Positions 16,050-25,319 of a stretch of DNA of 64,000 nt are shown piece by piece (the first letter of the stretch is position 1; each line of letters begins with the position of its first letter). The stretch lies in the NCBI GenBank assembly GCA_964500225.1, contig CAZCOA010000005.1, forward strand, positions 41,879-105,878, read 5' to 3'. Made by a program: the position numbers and the translations under genes. This stretch comes from JAAYDY01 sp964500225 (GTDB lineage: Bacteria > Planctomycetota > Phycisphaerae > FEN-1346 > JAACEH01). The notes beneath the pieces were generated by a model. It did not search any database. It worked only from the letters and a program-made list of their open reading frames with translations, and was not told the DNA's origin.

Positions 16050-17894
16050 TCACGCTCCGAAGAGCATGGCTTCCGCGAAAATCGCCTGGAAATCGGCCCG
16101 CCCGGACAGTTCCACGTGATGGACGCAGCGGCTCACGCGCTCGGCCGTTTGACGCTGCGACCGATTCAGCAGGAGCATCCTTGCTCCCGTGCCGGCCGCA
16201 TTGCCCACAAACTTCACTTTCTCCAGCGGCACCGGCGGCAACAGGCCCACCCTACGCGCCCGATCCGGACGGATAAAGTTGCCGAACGCTCCCGCCAGCA
16301 GGACCTCGTCCAAGTCGTCCGCCGTGACCCCCATTTCGGCCATCAGCACCGCTGCGCCGGCAAACATCGCCGCCTTGGCCAACTGTACCTCGCGAATGTC
16401 TCGCTGCGTCAGCAGGACGGGGTGTCCCGTGTTGCACTGCTCGGCCGAGACCAGACATAAGGCCGTCTCGCCGTTGGTATGCATCAACCGCGCGGCCAGA
16501 TCCGGCGACAGATCCGGCAGATCGGCCGCCGATTGCATCAACCCCATCTCGTTGACGATGCCGCTCTCCAGGCACGCGCTGACGGCCTCGATGAGCCCCG
16601 TGCCGCACAGCCCCACTGCCGGGACGTCGCCGATGGCGTGGACGCGCAGCCGCCCGTCAGCGATGTCCACGCGGTCAATCGCCCCCGCTGCGGCACGCAT
16701 TCCATACTTGATCCGCGCCCCTTCGAAGGCCGGCCCTGCCGCCGTGCTGCACGCCAGCAACCGCTCACGGTTTCCGATCACCAATTCGCCATTGGTCCCG
16801 ATGTCGATCACCATGCGCAGCCCGTCGGTCTCGTGCAGCCGCGCGGCCAAGATGCCCGCTACCGTGTCGGCGCCGACGTAGCCGGCGATCGTCGGGCCTA
16901 CGTAGATGCGCCCGCGAGGATGGATCGCCAGCCCAAGCTCTCGAGCGATCACGCTCACCCCCTGCCGCACGGCGGGAATGAACGGCGAACGACCGATGTG
17001 GTCCACCGGCAGCCCGAGCAGCAGGTGTGTCATCGTGGTATTGCCCACGACGGCGGCCTCGAAGAGATCGGTCGGCCGCAAGCCGGCGTCGTCGCACAGC
17101 CGCCGCATCAGTTCGTTCAGACAGCCGATGATCAGGCCCTGCATTTCCTTCAAGTGCGACGGCCCGCGCAAGCAGTACTCGATCCGCGATACGACATCAT
17201 CGCCGCGCGACGCCTGCGGATTGGACGACGATGCCACGGCCACCTGCCGCCCTGTCGCAAGTTCAACCAGCCAGGCCACCACCGTGGTCGTGCCCACGTC
17301 CACGGCGACGCCAAAGTGCCGCGCCGTCGTGTCGCCGGGCTCGAACGCGACGAGGTCGTCGCCGACCATGACGGCCGTGCCCTGGAATCCGGCCGCACGC
17401 AGAGCCCCAGGCAGTTCCCGCAGCAGCGTCACGTCCGCCTCGGGGCTCAGACCCCGATCCCTCAGCGCGTCGAGGACGCGATCGTGGTCGCTCCGCTGGT
17501 CGGCGACGCCAGGCTCCTGGAGCCGCAGAAACTCTCGCCGCACATTCGGCTCCGGCGGCACCGCCGTGTCGATGCCGGTTTCGAGAATCTGCTGGTCAAA
17601 CAGCAGCGTCTCGGCCGGAATCACGACGGTCATGTCCCCCGTGACACGCACCTGGCAGGCCAGTCGCACGTTGCGATGAAGCTCCTCGGCCGTGAGCCGC
17701 TCCAGCGACGCCCCGTCAGCCGGCGGCGTGCCCTGGGTGATCTCCACGCGGCAACCCCCGCACGTCCCCTTGCCGCCGCACGGCGAGTTCATCTCGATGC
17801 CCGCGGCACGGGCAGCATCCAGAATCGTCTGCCCATCGAGCACGCGGACCTCGCGGCCGAAAGGTTGGAACCTGACTCGGTGCACCTTGGACAT
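16050..17894 (-). CDS. Ferredoxin/ASKHA-domain protein of the corrinoid-activation (RACE/RamA, DUF4445) type
   Basis: Residues 1 to about 95 form a plant-type [2Fe-2S] ferredoxin with C39, C45, C48 and C80 (CGGKGTCGGC). A linker follows, then an ATP-binding acetate/sugar-kinase-like domain (AVDVGTTTVVAWL, AVVGNTTMTHLLLGLP, VIDIGTNGELV, VGLCGTGLIEAVSA, VLLAGAFGNF), 614 residues in all. Relatives use ATP to return an inactive Co(II) corrinoid protein to Co(I) for methyl transfer. No corrinoid protein or methyltransferase is in this window, so the partner is unknown. GGGAGG precedes the ATG, and it has its own promoter. Confidence 0.85.
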   Translation of the reverse strand: MSKVHRVRFQPFGREVRVLDGQTILDAARAAGIEMNSPCGGKGTCGGCRVEITQGTPPADGASLERLTAEELHRNVRLACQVRVTGDMTVVIPAETLLFDQQILETGIDTAVPPEPNVRREFLRLQEPGVADQRSDHDRVLDALRDRGLSPEADVTLLRELPGALRAAGFQGTAVMVGDDLVAFEPGDTTARHFGVAVDVGTTTVVAWLVELATGRQVAVASSSNPQASRGDDVVSRIEYCLRGPSHLKEMQGLIIGCLNELMRRLCDDAGLRPTDLFEAAVVGNTTMTHLLLGLPVDHIGRSPFIPAVRQGVSVIARELGLAIHPRGRIYVGPTIAGYVGADTVAGILAARLHETDGLRMVIDIGTNGELVIGNRERLLACSTAAGPAFEGARIKYGMRAAAGAIDRVDIADGRLRVHAIGDVPAVGLCGTGLIEAVSACLESGIVNEMGLMQSAADLPDLSPDLAARLMHTNGETALCLVSAEQCNTGHPVLLTQRDIREVQLAKAAMFAGAAVLMAEMGVTADDLDEVLLAGAFGNFIRPDRARRVGLLPPVPLEKVKFVGNAAGTGARMLLLNRSQRQTAERVSRCVHHVELSGRADFQAIFAEAMLFGA

Positions 17895-17954
17895 GTGAAC
17901 CTCCCACGGTCCCCCGCTGCGGCACCTCGACTGCCAAAGCCGAGTAGAGCCGCG

Positions 17955-17982
17955 AGTATAGCAGCGAGACCGCGCAGGTCAA
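17955..17982 (-). promoter_or_regulatory. Promoter of the ferredoxin/ASKHA gene
   Basis: On the minus strand TTGACC (17977-17982) and TATACT (17955-17960) are 16 bases apart, about 60 bases before the ATG. The 263 bases between this gene and the TolC gene hold nothing else. Confidence 0.65.
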
Positions 17983-18157
17983 GGCGAACACAAGCCGAAG
18001 AACCCCTCCGTCTTGCGGACAGGCGACTCCGGTGCGTCGCCCGCCTTGGCAATCGACCGCTTGGCCCGTCAAGCAGACATAGTGTGATTGGAAGTTGCGG
18101 CACCGCACCGATTGCCCTGGGTTTCCCCTCGGTGGTTGCGACAGGTTTCCGGGAGGG

Positions 18158-19810
18158 TTATTGCCTGGAATCCGTGTGCTGGTAGTCCTTCGGCAAAACC
18201 GTGATATTATTGTAATCCAGCAACGTGCCCTTGGCCCGTTCCAGAGCGATGACGGCCTTGTTGAAGGCCGTTACGGCTCGAAGTTCGTTCCGCACCGCCT
18301 CCTCCAGATCCCGCTGGGCACGGAGGAGTTCCTCGTTGGTCACGTCGCCCACGTCGTACCGCGCCTGTTCGCCGTCGAGGGTGTCCTGAGCCGCCACACG
18401 GGCTTCGCGTGTCGCGCTGATCTCCTCCAACGCCGTCTCCACCTGCCGAATTGCCGTGTTGACCTCCAGGATCACGTCCTGGGTCAGGTTTTCGAGCTGA
18501 AGCATCGACTGGTCGAGCGACAGCTTGCTCTTGCGGTGCTCGGCCTCGGCCTTGCGGTTACCGATGGGCACCTCGGCCGTCAGACCGGTCACGTAGTCGT
18601 TGAATTCGCCCGTGAACTGCTGCTTGAACGCGTCGCCCGAATCGCCGCCGAGGCTGTTGCGACGCCACGCGAACGACAGGTCCAGCCGCGGCAGCAACTG
18701 GTTCCGGTAGTAGCGCCGCGACACATCGTTGGCCAGCACCTGGCTCCTGAGCTGTCGCAACTCCGGCCGCATCTCAATCGCCGTGATCACGTCAGCCTGC
18801 CGGTCGCTACTCGGATGCGTGGTCTGCGGCTCGTCGGTCGGCATGATCTCCGTCGTTTCCGTCAGCGGCAGCCGCGGATCGTTCATCAGATTCTTCAATC
18901 GGTCCGACAGGTTTCGCACCTGGTTCTCCGCCGAGATCAGCTCGGCCTGCCGGCTGGTCACGGCGGCCCGAGCCCGCGACACCTCCAGCTTGCGGGCCAT
19001 CATTGCCTTGGCGCGGCTCTGTTCCTTCCGGTACACCTCTTCGGCCAGCGCCAGGCTGCGCCGCCGGACCTCCACGTCGCGATGCGCGAAGACCAGTTCC
19101 CAGTACGTGGCCTCCACTTCGACCAGGACGTCCATCACCTGCCGTCGGAAATCCTCCACCGAGGCGTCGCGGTTGTGCGACGCCACGTAGATACGGGCCT
19201 TGTTCGCGTCCAGTCCCAGATCGCGCAACAGCGGCTGTGTCAGTTCCACCATGACGTTCGTCGCGTAACTCGGCGACGTGACGAACGTGCTGTTGCTCGC
19301 CAGGTAGTCGAGGTTCTCGCTCACGGTGATGCTGCCGCCGGTGACCAGCCGCTTGCGGATGCCGGAGCTGACCAGCCGGTTGTCCTGCATCAGCGCCGCC
19401 GCCCCGCCGGCCGCCAGGAATGAGTTCACCGGCGTGTCTGTCTTGTTGATGCTGCCTTCGAGGAACCACGAGGCGTCGAACGCGCTCTCGGCCACCAGGA
19501 TGTCGGCCTCGGCCATCGCGGGCGAGTAACTCGCCACCTGAATGTCCAGACTGTTCTTGAGCGTGCGGCGAATCACCTGCTCCAGCGACAGGCAAACCCG
19601 GCCATCCACGATCTGCAACTCGTCGGTGAAGCCTTTCAGGTGTGCCGGTTCATCCTGCCGCTGGCTCTGGCGTTTGTCGGCCCGTTCGCCGGCCACATAT
19701 CGCAGTGACGCCGCATCCATCGCTCTGCCATCCGCCATCCCGAGCGAGCATCCGCGCAGCAACACTGCGGCACACAGGGTCACCGGTATTATCCATATTG
19801 TCTTACACAT
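18158..19810 (-). CDS. TolC-family outer-membrane efflux protein
   Basis: The 550-residue protein has two repeats of the outer-membrane efflux fold. Long alpha-helical stretches (residues about 230-310 and 440-530, rich in E, R, A and L) alternate with strand segments such as NVMVELTQPLLRDLG and NDYVTGLTAEVPIGNRKAE, both typical of the family. An N-terminal signal ending in LRGC (C21) suggests a lipid anchor, as in OprM-like members. It would form the outer-membrane channel of a tripartite exporter, but no membrane-fusion or pump gene is adjacent. No strong ribosome site is visible at the ATG at 19810. Confidence 0.87.
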   Translation of the reverse strand: MCKTIWIIPVTLCAAVLLRGCSLGMADGRAMDAASLRYVAGERADKRQSQRQDEPAHLKGFTDELQIVDGRVCLSLEQVIRRTLKNSLDIQVASYSPAMAEADILVAESAFDASWFLEGSINKTDTPVNSFLAAGGAAALMQDNRLVSSGIRKRLVTGGSITVSENLDYLASNSTFVTSPSYATNVMVELTQPLLRDLGLDANKARIYVASHNRDASVEDFRRQVMDVLVEVEATYWELVFAHRDVEVRRRSLALAEEVYRKEQSRAKAMMARKLEVSRARAAVTSRQAELISAENQVRNLSDRLKNLMNDPRLPLTETTEIMPTDEPQTTHPSSDRQADVITAIEMRPELRQLRSQVLANDVSRRYYRNQLLPRLDLSFAWRRNSLGGDSGDAFKQQFTGEFNDYVTGLTAEVPIGNRKAEAEHRKSKLSLDQSMLQLENLTQDVILEVNTAIRQVETALEEISATREARVAAQDTLDGEQARYDVGDVTNEELLRAQRDLEEAVRNELRAVTAFNKAVIALERAKGTLLDYNNITVLPKDYQHTDSRQ

Positions 19811-20326
19811 GACTCGGATCGCTCACCAGGTTGATCGAGATGGCCCCCTCTGACGGCTGCTCATTGTTAACAACCGGCGTCGCCATTGCAAGGTGAAACC
19901 CTCACGGACGGATTGCCGCGGAACGGATCCTACCATAGGTTATCGGCCCTTCGGGCGGCAGACTTGATCACATCCTCTTTCCCCACAGGGGCATACGTCG
20001 CCCGACGGCCGCCCCTCTGCCCTCCTTGCCATTGGCCGCTTTGGCACATTTTCCTGGGAACTGATGTATTGACTGCAATCGGAGGTTGGACTCCAATTGT
20101 CTTGGAACCACATTGGCAGGAAGCCACGACCTGCGGGGCGTCCTTCCGGCCGCTTCAACTCTCAGCAGGCCCACGGCTCGGCCGACACACAGGCTAACGC
20201 TGCAGAAAACGACGTTTCGCGCCTATACCTCTGATAGCCACGCCTTCGGCTTCCTCGGCGGAAGCACGAAGAGCCGTTGCCTTTGGGACAAGCCGACCCC
20301 GCATCCATCACAGAGGAGAGCCACAC
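19811..20326. other. 516-base divergent intergenic region, no gene found
   Basis: The stretch separates the divergent TolC and CmpX-like genes. It contains a perfect 10-base palindrome TTGTTAACAA (19864-19873) near the TolC side and several small GC hairpins (one at about 19946-19956). A TTGACT at about 20069 lacks a good -10 box. No tRNA or recognisable RNA gene was seen. Short frames here lack codon bias and ribosome sites. Confidence 0.4.
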
Positions 20327-22012
20327 ATGCGCACCATTCTGCACAAGAAGCCTCGCGAGCCGCGCTGGTCGCTTCAGCGCTACATCTGCAAGGGATTCCT
20401 GCTGGTTCTTGCCATGGTGCCCCTATGGGGTGGGGCGCCCCTCGCCTATGCCCAAAACGACACCGCGCAGCAAGGCCGCCTCGCCGGCATCGGCGACACA
20501 CTGAGAGACACCTGGGACCGGCTCCAGGAGTACCTGCCCAATATTCTGCTGTCGCTGGCGGTCCTCATCGTGGGCACGATCCTGGCCCGCATTCTGGCCG
20601 GTGTCGTCCACTGGATTCTGGCCAAGCTGTCCCTGTGCAAACGCATGCGATCGTGGATGAGTGACAATCAGGCAGCCGCAGAGGCGCCACCGCATGACGG
20701 CGCCCGATGGATTGCCGCCGCCGTCTTCTGCATCCTGGAACTGTTCGTGGTTATCGCCTTCTTCCACGTCCTGAAGTTTCCTCCGGCCGAAGAGAACCTC
20801 AACCGCATCCTCGCTCACATCTTCGAGTACCTGCCCCGACTGCTCGGAGCCCTGCTCATTCTGCTGGTGGCGTGGATTGTGGCCTCTATCCTGCGGTTCA
20901 TCGTCACGCGAGCGCTCGGCATGGCCAAGCTCGACCAACGTTTGGCCAGGGGCGAGCCGCCGGCCGAAGGCGCCGCCCCCGCCGAGACCTGGAGCCTCAC
21001 GAAAACCCTCGCTCAGACCGCCTACTGGCTGGTCTTCATCCTCGTCCTGCCGGCCGTGTTCGACGCTCTGGCCATCGAGGGTCTTCGCAACCCCATGAGC
21101 GGCATGCTCGACAAGATCCTCGCCTACCTGCCGAACGTCTTCCTGGCCGGCATCATTCTTGTCGTCGGATGGTTTGTCGCCCGTACCGTTCAGCGCATCC
21201 TGGCCAACCTCCTGGCGGCCATCGGACTGAATCGCCTGAGCGAACGCATCGGCCTGACCAAGGCCCTCGGCGGCAAGACGCTCGCCGACCTGATCGCCTT
21301 GGTGGTTTACATTTTGATCCTGATTCCCGTGGTCATTGCCGCCCTGAATGCCCTCCAGGTCGAGAGCATCACGCAGCCGGCCAGCGCCATGCTCAGCCGC
21401 TTCCTCGACGCCATTCCGCGGCTCTTTGGCGCCGCCCTGGTCATGGTCGTGGCCTACATCGTCGGCCGACTGCTGTCGCAACTGACGGCGAGCCTGCTGG
21501 AGTCCATCGGCCTCGACCATATTCCAGCCCGACTCGGCCTGGGCCAGCCCCCAACCGACGAGAAGAAGGCCTCCCTCTCGAAGGCCTGCGGCTACATCGT
21601 CCTCGTGGTCGTCATGCTCCTGGCGGCGCTGGCCGCGCTGCAGCAACTCGGATTCGTTGAACTGGCCGCCGTGCTGCGGCGATTCCTCGATTTCCTCGGC
21701 GACGTGGTTCTGGCCCTGGTCGTGTTCGGCCTCGGACTCTTTCTGGCCGACCTGGCCTACCGAACCATCCGGGCAGGACGATTCTCGTTTGCCATATCGC
21801 TGGCCCTGGTCGCCCGCATCGCGATCATCGTTCTGGCGGCCGCCATGGCCCTACAGCGCATCGGCGTCGGAGAGAACATCGTCCTGGCGGCCTTCATTGC
21901 CATCATCGGCATGGTGACAGTAGCCGCCGCCATCGCCTTCGGCATCGGAGGACGCGATCTGGCCAAGCGCCGCCTGGAAGAGTGGGACGAGAAACTGCGA
22001 GGAAAACCATGA
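20327..22012 (+). CDS. CmpX-like multi-helix membrane protein (MscS-associated TM-helix repeats)
   Basis: After a signal peptide ending near AYAQ, the 561-residue protein has at least ten hydrophobic helices. These fall into repeats of the conserved TM-helix type (for example YLPNILLSLAVLIVGTILAR, YLPRLLGALLILLVAWIVA and YLPNVFLAGIILVVGWFVAR). Each unit starts with a YLP or IPR motif and ends with a basic residue. Such repeats occur in small-conductance mechanosensitive-channel relatives and CmpX proteins. The MscS beta domain is not evident, so channel activity is an inference. GAGGAG precedes the ATG. It is convergent with the reductase gene. A GCCGCC-ACA-GGCGGC hairpin lies between them at about 22062 but has no T run. 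Confidence 0.78.
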   Translation: MRTILHKKPREPRWSLQRYICKGFLLVLAMVPLWGGAPLAYAQNDTAQQGRLAGIGDTLRDTWDRLQEYLPNILLSLAVLIVGTILARILAGVVHWILAKLSLCKRMRSWMSDNQAAAEAPPHDGARWIAAAVFCILELFVVIAFFHVLKFPPAEENLNRILAHIFEYLPRLLGALLILLVAWIVASILRFIVTRALGMAKLDQRLARGEPPAEGAAPAETWSLTKTLAQTAYWLVFILVLPAVFDALAIEGLRNPMSGMLDKILAYLPNVFLAGIILVVGWFVARTVQRILANLLAAIGLNRLSERIGLTKALGGKTLADLIALVVYILILIPVVIAALNALQVESITQPASAMLSRFLDAIPRLFGAALVMVVAYIVGRLLSQLTASLLESIGLDHIPARLGLGQPPTDEKKASLSKACGYIVLVVVMLLAALAALQQLGFVELAAVLRRFLDFLGDVVLALVVFGLGLFLADLAYRTIRAGRFSFAISLALVARIAIIVLAAAMALQRIGVGENIVLAAFIAIIGMVTVAAAIAFGIGGRDLAKRRLEEWDEKLRGKP

Positions 22013-22101
22013 CATGGTAATGCCGGCACATGGGCCGCTGTCCGAGTCATGTGGGGGCGGCGCCGCCACAGGCGGCGTCGTCCTCCACTTCTTGCTCGCT
22101 G

Positions 22102-23256
22102 CTAGAAGTTCTCGCCGAACAAGTAGCACCGTGCCAGGCGGCGGCACAACTCGGCATTCTCGTACACCAGGGGCAACAGAAAGGCGAGGTTGGCATTGGG
22201 CATCTGGATATACTCGGCGAAGTCCTGACGCCAATCGAACTTGAACTGCATGAGCGCGTCCTGCGGATGGTCGGCGCTGAGGGCGGCCGTCAGGCACTTT
22301 GCCGCCACGCGGGCCGATCGCATGGCTGGGTAGATGCCTTCACCGGTGGCTGCCGAGACGAAACCTCCGGCGTCGCCGATCAATAGCGTTCTCTTGCCGA
22401 CGTGCCCTTCGTCCTCGATCGCGCCGCCGGCCGGAGCCATGGCCGCCATGGGCCGCGACACGTCCGCCTCCTCCGGCAGCAGGCCCGCGCCGACCAACTG
22501 CTCGACCCATGCCGCATAGACCGACTTCAGATCCGCCCCGGCGTCGCCACGGCAACCGATGCCGACGTTGACTGTGCCATGTTTCGGAAACGCCCAGGCA
22601 TATCCGGGCAACCCGGCGTACTGCATGGCGAGGTGAATCTTGCGCTGCTTGCCGTAGAGCCGGTCGATCGTGCGCGGGTTGAGTTTGACCTCCTTGAACA
22701 GGCAGACGACCTGCCGATCAGCCGTCCATCCTTCGCGCAGCCCCGTCACGGCGGCGACGGTGGAGTCGGCGCCATCGGCCCCGACCAGCAGTCGCCCCGC
22801 CGCCGTTCGCCCGTCGGCCGCACAAACGCACACGCTTGCCTCTCCCACGTCCACGCCCGTCACGCGAAACCGCTGCAACACCGTCACCAGCCGCTTCCGC
22901 GACGCCGCCAGAGCCACCAGTGCCGCGTCGAACGTCTCCCGCGACACCAGGTACCCGAGCTTCTGCCGCGGCGCGTAAACGGCCTCGGCGCTCATGTCCG
23001 CCTTGTGGAACACCAACCCGTAAAACGGCACATCGACCAGCGGCTTCTTCGGCGAGGATTGCTTGCGGAGAACTTCCAGTTCGGGGAATTCGTCGAACGC
23101 CGCGGCGTTGACCCAACCAGCGCACGGCTTCTTGCGGGGAAACGAGGCCCGGTCCACCAGCACCACGCTGCATCCGGCCTGGGTCAGCAACCGCGCACAG
23201 GTGGCCCCCGCGGGCCCTGCACCCACAACGATCACATCGGCTTCATGGTCCGCCAT
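22102..23256 (-). CDS. Geranylgeranyl-reductase-family FAD-dependent oxidoreductase
   Basis: The 384-residue protein has an N-terminal Rossmann dinucleotide site (DVIVVGAGPAGATCARLL). The family motif RASFPRKKPCAGWV follows, then GADGADSTVA and the second FAD motif LIGDAGGFVSAATGEGI. Relatives reduce double bonds in isoprenoid chains of lipids, quinones or chlorophylls. There is no membrane helix, so it would act at the membrane surface. It starts 15 bases after the MCE gene and so is the last gene of the Mla-type operon. Its substrate is unknown; a role in lipid modification is suggested by position only. Confidence 0.85.
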   Translation of the reverse strand: MADHEADVIVVGAGPAGATCARLLTQAGCSVVLVDRASFPRKKPCAGWVNAAAFDEFPELEVLRKQSSPKKPLVDVPFYGLVFHKADMSAEAVYAPRQKLGYLVSRETFDAALVALAASRKRLVTVLQRFRVTGVDVGEASVCVCAADGRTAAGRLLVGADGADSTVAAVTGLREGWTADRQVVCLFKEVKLNPRTIDRLYGKQRKIHLAMQYAGLPGYAWAFPKHGTVNVGIGCRGDAGADLKSVYAAWVEQLVGAGLLPEEADVSRPMAAMAPAGGAIEDEGHVGKRTLLIGDAGGFVSAATGEGIYPAMRSARVAAKCLTAALSADHPQDALMQFKFDWRQDFAEYIQMPNANLAFLLPLVYENAELCRRLARCYLFGENF

Positions 23257-23271
23257 GGCGGCTCCATCCGG

Positions 23272-24441
23272 CTATGGGGCAGCTTTCTCCCACTGCTGCC
23301 ACAGGGCGTCCTCGGCCTGACCGTACTTGTCCAGGCTCGCACGGACACGGTCGAGCATGTCGAGGATCAGCTTCTGGTCCACCGGCACGCCTTCGTCCTT
23401 CAGTCGCGTCAGCGATTCCAGGTTTGCCGTGGTGCTTCGCAGGTCGCCTGCCGCCAACGCGTAGTTGCGTGTGGCGTCGAATATGTTCAGTGTGTCGCTT
23501 TCGCGGTCGTCCGGCCGATGCAGCAGACGCCACGGCGCCCGGCGGATCTCGATGCTGGCCGCGCGAAGCTGTTCGCTTGTCTGACGCATGTTGCTGAACG
23601 TGTCCGCCAAGTTCATCCGGTTCGCCGCCACCAGGGCCCGCACGTCGCCGCTTGTGGCCACCAAGTTCTCCCCCACGGTCGCCATCTTCGCCTTCATGTC
23701 ACCCGTCAGGGCCTGAATATTCGCCACGCTTTCGTCAATCTTTGCGCGGTTCTCCTTGATCATGGCCTGAAGGTCCGCCGTCACATCCTTGATGCTGGTC
23801 ATGCTGTCCTTCAGCTTATCGCGGTTTTCGGCCAGGATGCCGTCCACCTTCTCCGTAATGGCGTCCAGCCGGTCGGCGCTTTTCTGGATCGAGGCCACCA
23901 GCGGCGGAATCTTCGTCTTCAAGTCGCTCGATAACTGGTTGATGTTCGAAATGATCTCGGTAATCTGCTTTTTCTGCTCGTCGCCGATGCCGATGGCCTC
24001 GACGGCGCTGCCCAGGGCCGTGCCGCTGCGACCCTGGATGGGGCCGGTCAGGGCCGCCCCCTCGCCGACGCTCTGAATGTTCACCGACGCCCCTTCGCCG
24101 ATCAGCTTCGTCTCCACCGAAATCACTGCGTCCTGGTACAGTTGCACGCTCTCCGGCACGCTGATCGTCACAAGATAGTGCGAGAACCGCTTGGCCCGGG
24201 TCGTCTCGTCCTGGGTCCACTGCGCAGCCACTTCCGTCACCTGTCCCACCGGCGACCCGGCCAGAAGGACCGCGCTGCCGGCCTTCACCCCCGGTATCTG
24301 CTCGAACTGCACCTGGTAGGTTCTCGTTACCGCGCCGATCTCGTTCAGTTTGCCCACCAGCACCATGATGACCGACAGGGCCGCCAGCGTCAGCAAGATG
24401 AAGATGCCTGCCACCAGATCGTTGCGTTTGGAACGAGCCAT
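23272..24441 (-). CDS. mlaD: MCE-domain lipid-transport protein (MlaD-like)
   Basis: An uncleaved N-terminal helix (residues about 8-30) anchors a single MCE domain (about residues 38-130, with GVKAGSAVLLAGSPVGQV). Behind it is a long coiled-coil region (about 170-300, rich in K, D, I and A). The protein has 389 residues. I choose the ATG at 24441 because GGAGG lies five bases upstream. MCE rings bind and pass phospholipids between membranes, and the long helical tail suggests a tunnel or needle form. It follows the ATPase gene after 65 bases. No MlaC-like periplasmic carrier is present. Confidence 0.9.
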   Translation of the reverse strand: MARSKRNDLVAGIFILLTLAALSVIMVLVGKLNEIGAVTRTYQVQFEQIPGVKAGSAVLLAGSPVGQVTEVAAQWTQDETTRAKRFSHYLVTISVPESVQLYQDAVISVETKLIGEGASVNIQSVGEGAALTGPIQGRSGTALGSAVEAIGIGDEQKKQITEIISNINQLSSDLKTKIPPLVASIQKSADRLDAITEKVDGILAENRDKLKDSMTSIKDVTADLQAMIKENRAKIDESVANIQALTGDMKAKMATVGENLVATSGDVRALVAANRMNLADTFSNMRQTSEQLRAASIEIRRAPWRLLHRPDDRESDTLNIFDATRNYALAAGDLRSTTANLESLTRLKDEGVPVDQKLILDMLDRVRASLDKYGQAEDALWQQWEKAAP

Positions 24442-24506
24442 GAGGGCCTCCAGAATGCTTCCGGGCCTCGGCATCACGCCTATGGCCGCAGAATGTCCGA
24501 TGAACC

Positions 24507-25319
24507 TCAAACCTGCCCCAGCAGGTCTGCGGCATAGTCCTTGCTCGACTGCCTCAGGGGGATGGGCCCGTCGGGCAGCCCTTCGATGAACTGCCTGACA
24601 CGGGCGTCCCCGCTGTTACGGATCGCATCGGGCGTCCCCAACGCAATCAGATCGCCGCGATACAACATCGCCATCCGGTCCGCGATGCGAAACGCGCTGC
24701 CCATGTCGTGTGTCACGACGACGCTCGTCACACCCAGCTTCTTCGACAAGTCGCGAATCAACTCGTCGGTCACGGCCGTGGCGATCGGGTCCAGCCCTGC
24801 CGTCGGCTCGTCGTAGAACAGGATCTCCGGGTCCAGTGCGATCGCTCGGGCCAGGCCCACACGCTTCTTCATGCCGCCGGACAACTGAGCCGGCATCAGG
24901 TGCTCGAAGTCCCGAAGGCCCACCAGCTCCAGCTTCATCTTCACCATGATCCGGATGACCTGCTCGTCCAGGTCCGTGTGCTCGCGCATCGGCAGAGCGA
25001 TGTTTTCGCCCACGGTCATGGAGTTCAGCAGCGCGCCGCTCTGGAAGAGAATGCCGAACCGGAGCCGCACCTCGTTCGCCTCGGTTTCCGACATCGTCGC
25101 CCACGACTTGCCGAAAATCCGGACCTCGCCCTCGTCCGGGTCGTAATCCCCGATCATCATCCGAAGCGTCGTGCTCTTGCCGCAGCCGCTGGAGCCCATG
25201 ATGACCATCGTCTCGCCGCGCAGAATCGGCAGCGTCACGGCATTGATGACCGTACGGCCGTCGAAGCGTTTGGTGACGCTGCGCAGCTCGATGATGGGTT
25301 CCGGGCTCTTGTCGCTCAT
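24507..25319 (-). CDS. mlaF: ABC transporter ATPase of the Mla/MCE type
   Basis: This 270-residue cytosolic ATPase carries Walker A (GSSGCGKST), Q-loop, signature (LSGGMKKRVGLARAI) and Walker B (ILFYDEPTAGLDP), followed by VVVTHDMGSAFRIADR. These match MlaF-like proteins that energise phospholipid transport with MlaE and MlaD. Its ATG overlaps the stop of mlaE in an ATGA, indicating translational coupling. The C-terminus (about 25 residues after the helical domain) may contact the STAS protein as in E. coli MlaFB. Confidence 0.94.
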   Translation of the reverse strand: MSDKSPEPIIELRSVTKRFDGRTVINAVTLPILRGETMVIMGSSGCGKSTTLRMMIGDYDPDEGEVRIFGKSWATMSETEANEVRLRFGILFQSGALLNSMTVGENIALPMREHTDLDEQVIRIMVKMKLELVGLRDFEHLMPAQLSGGMKKRVGLARAIALDPEILFYDEPTAGLDPIATAVTDELIRDLSKKLGVTSVVVTHDMGSAFRIADRMAMLYRGDLIALGTPDAIRNSGDARVRQFIEGLPDGPIPLRQSSKDYAADLLGQV

